From the NCBI RefSeq assembly GCF_000341345.1, contig NC_020302.1:662075-726074 (forward strand): a stretch of DNA of 64,000 bases, written 5' to 3'. The number at the start of each line of letters is the position of its first letter. The first letter of the stretch is position 1. This document shows, one piece after another, positions 58,582 through 64,000 of the stretch. This DNA is from Corynebacterium halotolerans YIM 70093 = DSM 44683 (lineage in GTDB: Bacteria > Actinomycetota > Actinomycetes > Mycobacteriales > Mycobacteriaceae). The notes beneath the pieces were generated by a model. It made no database searches and was not told the origin of the DNA. It worked only from the letters and a program-made list of their open reading frames with translations. The position numbers and the translations under genes were made by a program.

Positions 58582-58778
58582 TTACTGGCCTCCTGGTTTC
58601 TGAGCAGGCTGATGCTGGAATTTGGCGCACGCCGACCACAGGGTCCGGCGACACATGGGCACTATTCTTGCACACAAAAACGTGAGCATTCCGTCAGGTT
58701 CGGGTTCGTGCCCGATTTTCGGCGTGTCGCGGGAGAAAGTCCCAGGTCGCCGGGGATATGTGACAGAGGTTACCCCGC

Positions 58779-59654
58779 TCAGGCCTCCTCGCCCCGGGCG
58801 ATGGGCATGCGCACCATGTTGCCCCACTCGACCCAGGAGCCGTCGTAGTTGCGGACCTTCTCGAAGCCCAGCAGGTACTTGAGCACGAACCAGGTGTGGG
58901 CCGAGCGGTCGCCCAGGTGGCAGTAGAGGATGGTGTCGGCCGACGGGTCGAGATCCCGGAAGATCTCGGACAGTTCCGCGCGGGAGCGGAAGCTGGAGTT
59001 CGGCCGCACCGTGCGGTCCCAGGGGATGTTCAGCGCCGAGGGGATGTGGCCGCCGCGCTGCACGCTGCCCGCGCGGGGATCCCCCTCGGAGAAGCTGGAG
59101 CCGGAGTACTCGTCCGCGGAACGCACGTCGAGGATCGGGATGGTGCCGATGGCGGAGAGGACGTCCGCGACGAAGACACGCTGGATATCGTCCCGGCGCT
59201 CGACGACGGGGTAGTCGGTGGCCGGGTAGTCCGGCACGGCGAAGGAGGTGTCGCGCTCCTCGGCCATCCAGGCGTCGCGGCCACCGTCGAGGAGGCGGAC
59301 GTCCTCGTGGCCGAACAGCTCGAAGATCCACAGGGCGTAGGCCGCCCACCAGTTGGACTGGTCGCCGTAGATGACCACGGTGTCGTCGCGGGCGATGCCC
59401 TTCTCGCTCATGAGGCGGGCGAAGGCCTCGCCGTCGATGAAGTCACGCGTGACGGGATCGTTGAGGTCCTTGTGCCAGTCGATGCGCACGGCGCCGGGGA
59501 TGTGGCCGATGTCGTAGAGCAGGGCGTCCTCGTCGGACTCGACCACGCGTAGGCCCGGGGTACCCAGGCGGGCGGACAGCCAGGAGGCGGACACCAGGCG
59601 CTCGGGCCGGGCGTACTCCTGGAATTGGGGATACGGGTCGAACGGAGCGGCCAC
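58779..59654 (-). CDS. thtR: Sulfurtransferase (rhodanese/3-mercaptopyruvate type)
   Basis: 291 aa, two rhodanese domains. The C-terminal active loop is [16 protein letters not shown] with catalytic Cys in C-x-x-G-x-R-S, and the N-terminal domain has [17 protein letters not shown]. It transfers sulfane sulfur to cyanide or thiols. GTG 59654 has AAAGG ten bases upstream and is preferred over GTG 59663. It follows accBC on the minus strand, as in C. glutamicum (from memory). Confidence 0.92.
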   Translation of the reverse strand: MAAPFDPYPQFQEYARPERLVSASWLSARLGTPGLRVVESDEDALLYDIGHIPGAVRIDWHKDLNDPVTRDFIDGEAFARLMSEKGIARDDTVVIYGDQSNWWAAYALWIFELFGHEDVRLLDGGRDAWMAEERDTSFAVPDYPATDYPVVERRDDIQRVFVADVLSAIGTIPILDVRSADEYSGSSFSEGDPRAGSVQRGGHIPSALNIPWDRTVRPNSSFRSRAELSEIFRDLDPSADTILYCHLGDRSAHTWFVLKYLLGFEKVRNYDGSWVEWGNMVRMPIARGEEA

Positions 59655-59918
59655 GCGTCTCACGCCTTTCTCTGATGGGGGCGGTTGTAGTGTGCACGGA
59701 AATTCCGGACGCGCCGGTCTTCCGCACTGTTGCGGTTCCAAGATTAGTGCCTGGGCCGGACCGGCGCGGTTTCCGGTCACCCGGCAGGGAAGAATGTGGC
59801 CTTTGTTACCACTGCTGCGCGCCGCGCGGGAGCGCCGGAGCTGCTCCCGTAAAATCGCTGGTGACAAGGCTTTCCGTCCCCGGTAAGCTGCAGATAACCT
59901 TCACAGAGAGGGGTGGAC

Positions 59919-60998
59919 GTGCACAAGGCCATCGTCGTCTTCGAGGTCGAGGGCGGTTCCGACAAGTACATCGACGGTCACCGCAGGGACACCATGCCGA
60001 TCGTCAACGCGATCAAAGCCGCCGGCTGGCACGCCGAGGTCCTCTACTTTCGTCCCGAGTGGACCGAGGATCTCTTCCTCCACGTCTCGCAGAACTTCGA
60101 CGCCTACATCTCCCGCGTCAACCCGGGCAACGTCCCCGGTGGCGAGAAGGGCTACTTCGATCTGCTGACCCGGCTGTCCGCGGCCGGTCTGGTCGGGATG
60201 TCCACCCCGGCCGAGATGATGTCCTACGGCGCCAAGGACGCCCTGGCGAAGCTCTCGGACACCGGCCTGGTGCCCGCCGACACCGCCGCCTACTACGATG
60301 TCGACTCCTTCCACGAGTCCTTCCCGACGTCGCTGTCCCACGGCGAGCGTGTGCTCAAGCAGAACCGCGGCTCCACGGGCACGGGTATCTGGCGCGTGCA
60401 GCTGGTGGACAGGGAACTGGCCGCGCGGATCGAGCCGGGCATCCCCGTGCCGCCGGAGACGAGGATCCGCTGCACCGAGGCCGTGGACAACCACAGCGAG
60501 ATCCGCGAGCTCGGGGAGTTCATGGACTTCTGCGACCAGTACATCATCGGCGACAACGGCATGCTGGTGGACATGCGCTTCCTCCCGCGCATCGTCGAGG
60601 GTGAGGTCCGCATCCTGCTCGTCGGTCCGCGCCCGGTCTTCGTCGTGCACAAAAAGCCCGCCGAGGGCGCCGACAACTTCTCCGCCACCCTGTTCTCCGG
60701 CGCGCGCTACACCTACGACCGCCCCGGGGCCTGGCAGGACCTGATCGACCTGTTCGCCGACGCCCGCCCCGTCCTCGCCGGGAAACTCGGCGGCGACGAC
60801 ATCCCGCTGATCTGGACCGCGGACTTCATGCTTGACGACGCCCCCGACGGGGCCGACGCCTACGTGCTCGGCGAGATCAACTGCTCCTGCGTCGGCTTCA
60901 CCTCCGAGCTGGACATGGGCATCCAGGAGCTGGTGGCCCGGGAGGCCATCGAGCGGGTGGAGCGCGCCCACGGCTTCACCGGGGACGAGCCGGCCTGA
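59919..60998 (+). CDS. Cj0069-family protein, unknown function
   Basis: 359 aa from GTG 59919 (GAGAGGGG five to eight bases upstream). Family features: N-terminal VFEVEGGSDKYIDGHRRD, Lys-Gln-Asn-Arg-Gly-Ser stretch (VLKQNRGSTGTGIWRVQ) and EINCSCVGFTSELD near the C-terminus, a layout that resembles an ATP-grasp fold. Function is not established. Divergent from thtR and convergent with the protease gene (8-nt gap). Confidence 0.85.
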   Translation: MHKAIVVFEVEGGSDKYIDGHRRDTMPIVNAIKAAGWHAEVLYFRPEWTEDLFLHVSQNFDAYISRVNPGNVPGGEKGYFDLLTRLSAAGLVGMSTPAEMMSYGAKDALAKLSDTGLVPADTAAYYDVDSFHESFPTSLSHGERVLKQNRGSTGTGIWRVQLVDRELAARIEPGIPVPPETRIRCTEAVDNHSEIRELGEFMDFCDQYIIGDNGMLVDMRFLPRIVEGEVRILLVGPRPVFVVHKKPAEGADNFSATLFSGARYTYDRPGAWQDLIDLFADARPVLAGKLGGDDIPLIWTADFMLDDAPDGADAYVLGEINCSCVGFTSELDMGIQELVAREAIERVERAHGFTGDEPA

Positions 60999-61006
60999 GT
61001 TCGGGG

Positions 61007-61774
61007 CTACCGCGACGACAACGACGACAGTGACGACAGTGACGACAGGACCGGCGCTTCCGTACCCCGGTAGGCGTCGGCGATCCGCCCCACCGCGGGT
61101 GGGGCGGGGGCGACAGCGTCCGGCTGGCCGAGCAGGGTGACGGTGGAGGCGAAGCTGATGTCCGTGTCCGGGCCCTTGAACCAGTCGGCGGTGTAGACGC
61201 CGACGGTGCGGCCGTCGATCCAGGCGGGGCCGCCGGAATCCCCGGGCAGCGCCGCCAGGCCGGGCGTCGTCACGAGTACCTCGCCGTCCCGGCCCATGAC
61301 GGTGCCGCAGCGCACCCGGTCGGAGACCTGCCCGTACGCGCAGATTTCGTCACCGGCCCGCGGCGGTTCGTCGTCACTGACGGGTGGGGCCGCGAAGATG
61401 TTCGCGCCCAGCAGCGCGGGGTTGACCCCGGTGATGGCGCCGATGTCGTTGCGTGCGGTGCCCGCCTCGTGGGAGGTGGAGAAGAAACCGAGGTAGCGGC
61501 GGGTCCCGTCGGTCCGGACATGGTAGAACGGGTCGCCGTCGGCGCCGCAGTGCCCCGCGGTGTGCAGCGTGTTGTTCTCGTGGTCGACCAGCCCCACGGT
61601 GCAGGAGAGCCGGTTGCGGGCGTTCTGGATCTTCTCGCCCTGGTCCACGAGGTGGTCGTCCCGGTCCGCGTCCGTGGTGACTACGGAGGCGGGGGCGGCG
61701 GGCAGGGGACCGGACAGGATGAAGGCCGCGGCCGTCAGGAAGGACAACGCCGCACGTCGGGAGTTTCGGGGCAT
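61007..61774 (-). CDS. Secreted trypsin-like serine protease
   Basis: 255 aa. N-terminal signal peptide (residues 1 to about 30, cleavage near PAAPA-SV). Catalytic triad candidates: His in HTAGHCG, Asp in ARNDIGAI and Ser in GDSGGPAW; cysteines flank them (SCTVG/GHCG; ICAYG, RCGTV). The last 13 residues are a Leu-Ser-Ser repeat (LSSLSSLSSLSSR), encoded by a short tandem DNA repeat at 61011-61045. Probably an exported chymotrypsin-fold protease of unknown target. Confidence 0.87.
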   Translation of the reverse strand: MPRNSRRAALSFLTAAAFILSGPLPAAPASVVTTDADRDDHLVDQGEKIQNARNRLSCTVGLVDHENNTLHTAGHCGADGDPFYHVRTDGTRRYLGFFSTSHEAGTARNDIGAITGVNPALLGANIFAAPPVSDDEPPRAGDEICAYGQVSDRVRCGTVMGRDGEVLVTTPGLAALPGDSGGPAWIDGRTVGVYTADWFKGPDTDISFASTVTLLGQPDAVAPAPPAVGRIADAYRGTEAPVLSSLSSLSSLSSR

Positions 61775-61831
61775 GGGTAGCCACCTTAGGCTCTCCCGGA
61801 TCCTCCCCGGCCGTGCGCTCCCGTATCCACG

Positions 61832-61873
61832 AACCCCGGTTCCTTCTGCGCGCTCCGCAGAGGAACCGGGGTT
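61832..61873 (-). terminator. Long hairpin between the DUF3151 gene and the protease gene
   Basis: Perfect 12-bp arms (61832-61843 with 61862-61873) plus an inner 5-bp stem CTGCG/CGCAG. It lies 38 bp past the DUF3151 stop on the minus strand. Confidence 0.75.
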
Positions 61874-61910
61874 TCGGGATGTCCGGAAGGGGCGGCACCG
61901 CCCCTGTGAG

Positions 61911-62324
61911 CTAATTGTCCAGCAGACGTCCCACCGAGTCCGGGTCGGCGTCGGAGAGCATCTGGCGGCAGCGGTCGTACTCGTCGGTCTCGCCGATCAG
62001 CTGGGCCGCGCGGGCGAGGGCGGCGATGGCGCGCAGCACGCCCTGGTTCGGCTCGTGCGACCACGGCACCGGGCCCCAGCCCTTCCACTTGTTGGCGCGC
62101 AGGCGGTCGAGGCTGCGGTGGTAGCCGGTGCGGGCGTAGGCGTAGGCGACGAGTTTCTCGTCGTCGCTCGAGGCGGACTCGATGGCGCGTTCCGCGCGGG
62201 TGGCCCACACCAGGGGGCTGTCCGGGTGGGCGAGGGCGGTCGCCGGGGCCGCCGGGTCGAGGGTGGCCGCCGGATCGGCGGGTAGTTCCACGGGCGGCGG
62301 GGCGAGCATGTCGTTGATCTCCAT
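61911..62324 (-). CDS. DUF3151 protein
   Basis: 137 aa from ATG 62324 (GGGAGGAC upstream). DUF3151 pattern: PDSPLVWATRAERAIE, YAYARTGYHRSLDRLRANKWKG (shown in part) and WSHEPNQGVLRAIAALARAA. A soluble helical protein conserved across actinobacteria; function unknown. Divergent from the acyltransferase gene. Confidence 0.9.
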   Translation of the reverse strand: MEINDMLAPPPVELPADPAATLDPAAPATALAHPDSPLVWATRAERAIESASSDDEKLVAYAYARTGYHRSLDRLRANKWKGWGPVPWSHEPNQGVLRAIAALARAAQLIGETDEYDRCRQMLSDADPDSVGRLLDN

Positions 62325-62406
62325 GTCCTCCCACCCTAGCGCCGGAATCCTGTACCGGGTGGGGCCGTGTGTACCCTGATACGGGTTAACGGCCGAAAAG
62401 AGGAAG

Positions 62407-64000
62407 ATGCACGCGGTAAAGACGGACACGGGTAGGGCGCTGCGGACGGTTCCCTACCGCTACGATCTCGACGGACTGCGCGGCATCGCCATCGCGTTCG
62501 TCGTCCTCTTCCACGTCTTCGTCGGCCGGGTCTCCGGCGGCGTCGACGTCTTCCTGCTGCTGTCGGGCTACTTCTTCCTCGGCTCGCAGCTGCGCTACGC
62601 CCCCCGGCCGGACGCCTCCGCCAACCCGTGGTGGCCGGTCTGGCGCACGATCCGCCGGCTCACCCCGGCGCTGGTCGTGGTGCTGGGGGCCAGCGCGATC
62701 ATCGGCCTGCTGTTCGCCCCGCAGCTGCGGCGGACGGAGATCGTCGAGCAGTTCACGGCCAGCCTGCTGTACTTCCAGAACTGGGAACTGGCGGCGCAGG
62801 ACGCCGACTACAACGTCGCCTCCGGCACCGTGAGCCCCCTGCAGCACCTGTGGTCGATGTCGGTGCAGGGGCAGTTCTATCTGGTGGCGATCGCCCTGGC
62901 GATGGTGATCATCTGGCTGCGGCGCAGCGGCCGGGACCTCAGCCGCTGGGTGGGGCCGCTGCTGATCGTGGTCACCGTGGTCTCCTTCGCCTACGCCTGG
63001 TGGCTGCACGGCGCGAACCAGCCGCTGAACTACTACTCCACCTGGACGCGGATGTGGCAGATGACCCTCGGTGGTCTGCTCGCCCTCTACGGTTCGCGCC
63101 TGACGGTGGCGCCGTGGCTGAAGGAGGTCTTCACCTGGATCGGCCTGGCGATGGTGCTGACCACCGGTCTGCTCTTCGACGGCGCCGCGGTCTTCCCGGG
63201 CCCGGCCGCCCTGTACCCGATCGGCGGTGCGGTCCTGGTCATCCTCGGCGGGGGCCGGCTGGCCGGGGTGCTGGGCAACCGCTTCATGCGCTGGCTCGGC
63301 GACATCGCCTACCCGCTGTACCTGTGGCACTGGCCGCTGCTGATCATCGCGCTGGTGGTCCTCGGCCGGGAGACCTCCGGCCCGGTGCTGGGTGTCGTGA
63401 TCGTGGCGGTCTCGCTGGTGCTGGCGGACCTGACCCACCGCGTCGTCGAGAAGCCGCTGCGTCAGCACGCCAAGCGGCCGGTGCGGGATGAACGCCGCGC
63501 CCGCCGGGCATGGCACGAACTGTCGGTCTCGCGCGCCCCGCGCCGGCGGGCCGTCGCCGGTGGGACGCTGGCCGTGGTGCTGGTCGGTCTGCTGGCCGTG
63601 CAGGCGGTGTGGCAGGTCCGGCTGTCGTCCATCGAGAACGTGCGCCTCGACCCCGACCGCTACCCCGGGGCGATGGCCCTGACGGGCACGCCGGCGCCGG
63701 ACGTGAATCCCCGGCCGAACCCGGAGCTGCTGGGGCCGACGACGGTCTCGCGTATCTGGACCGACGGCTGCATGTCCCGCTTCGGCGAGGACCCGACGAT
63801 CCTGCCCGTCGACGAGCGCGGCGGGGACTGCATCTACGGTGACCCCGACTCCACCTTCGACGTCTACCTCGTCGGCGGCTCCCACTCGGAGCAGTGGATC
63901 ACCCCGCTGCACGCCCTCGGCGAGGAGCACGGATTCCGCATCATCCCCCTGGTGCGGCAGAGCTGCCCGACGTTCGTCACCGACCTCGACGGCATCTTCG
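62407..64000 (+). CDS. Acyltransferase-3 (OafA/YrhL type) with SGNH domain, cut by window end
   Basis: 531 codons are visible from ATG 62407 (AGAGGAAG upstream); the frame is open at 64000. The N-terminal acyltransferase-3 domain (about ten membrane helices) has DLDGLRGIAIAFVVLFH and DVFLLLSGYFF, with the catalytic-type His in the first. After about residue 380 there is another membrane helix and then an extracytoplasmic SGNH-hydrolase-like domain beginning with VGGSHSEQW. Such proteins O-acetylate surface sugars or lipids in the envelope. Confidence 0.9.
   Translation, partial: MHAVKTDTGRALRTVPYRYDLDGLRGIAIAFVVLFHVFVGRVSGGVDVFLLLSGYFFLGSQLRYAPRPDASANPWWPVWRTIRRLTPALVVVLGASAIIGLLFAPQLRRTEIVEQFTASLLYFQNWELAAQDADYNVASGTVSPLQHLWSMSVQGQFYLVAIALAMVIIWLRRSGRDLSRWVGPLLIVVTVVSFAYAWWLHGANQPLNYYSTWTRMWQMTLGGLLALYGSRLTVAPWLKEVFTWIGLAMVLTTGLLFDGAAVFPGPAALYPIGGAVLVILGGGRLAGVLGNRFMRWLGDIAYPLYLWHWPLLIIALVVLGRETSGPVLGVVIVAVSLVLADLTHRVVEKPLRQHAKRPVRDERRARRAWHELSVSRAPRRRAVAGGTLAVVLVGLLAVQAVWQVRLSSIENVRLDPDRYPGAMALTGTPAPDVNPRPNPELLGPTTVSRIWTDGCMSRFGEDPTILPVDERGGDCIYGDPDSTFDVYLVGGSHSEQWITPLHALGEEHGFRIIPLVRQSCPTFVTDLDGIF

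Overview
The window is high-GC actinobacterial DNA and looks like a Corynebacterium chromosome. The support is gene content and order: metY with a McbR-type box, a monomeric isocitrate dehydrogenase, a DtxR-type box before an iron-siderophore ABC operon, upp, an amidohydrolase and a disulfide-less LpdA-like flavoprotein, prpR/prpDBC, pyc, accBC, thtR and a DUF3151 gene. From memory this resembles the metY-icd-trpS-upp-pyc-accBC segment of C. glutamicum; no alignment was run and the species is not determined.

Layout. 1-10100 (mostly minus strand): the N-terminal part of a lipoprotein gamma-glutamyltransferase, metY, icd, then an iron-siderophore uptake operon (binding lipoprotein, two permeases, ATPase, siderophore-interacting flavoprotein). 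10269-20036 (plus strand): MFS exporter, exonuclease III, TRIC-type channel, small membrane proteins around a decayed MmyB-like regulator, trpS, YihY-type membrane protein, RDD protein with a J-like N-terminus, an adenosine-deaminase homologue that seems to have lost catalytic residues, a dense repeat patch, and a DUF559-like nuclease-fold protein. 20014-28315: a conserved hypothetical, NlpC/P60 hydrolase, upp, XRE regulator, M20 amidohydrolase, LpdA-like protein, PrpR. 28498-35712: prpDBC (2-methylcitrate cycle) and pyc.

35800-54600 looks like a catabolic accessory block. Its first module (minus strand) is a 2-hydroxycarboxylate transporter, an HMG-CoA-lyase-type lyase and a class III CoA-transferase that is a pseudogene (one in-frame TAG plus one frameshift). 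Next come an IclR regulator and a seven-gene minus-strand operon for homoprotocatechuate meta-cleavage: FAH-RraA fusion (hpaG-like), GntR regulator, hpaE, hpaD, hpaH, hpaI and a succinate-semialdehyde dehydrogenase. Together these would take 3,4-dihydroxyphenylacetate to pyruvate and succinate; no hpaF isomerase is visible. Divergent from the operon are an MHS-family transporter and a MobA-like aromatic hydroxylase. An IS701-type transposase remnant, an orphan SPFH protein, and a divergent XRE-cupin regulator/thioredoxin-reductase-like pair sharing a perfect palindrome follow.

55600-64000 returns to core genes: GNAT, DUF1707 protein, accBC (acyl-CoA carboxylase alpha chain), thtR, Cj0069-family protein, secreted serine protease, DUF3151 protein, and an acyltransferase-3/SGNH protein cut by the window end.

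The observations I rate highest are the FAH-RraA fusion in an hpa operon without hpaF, a 22-bp motif (20/22 identical) placed just upstream of both iclR and the hydroxylase gene, strong palindromes in two divergent promoters, the broken CoA-transferase, the ADA homologue lacking its catalytic Glu, and the repeat patch at 18.7-18.95 kb.
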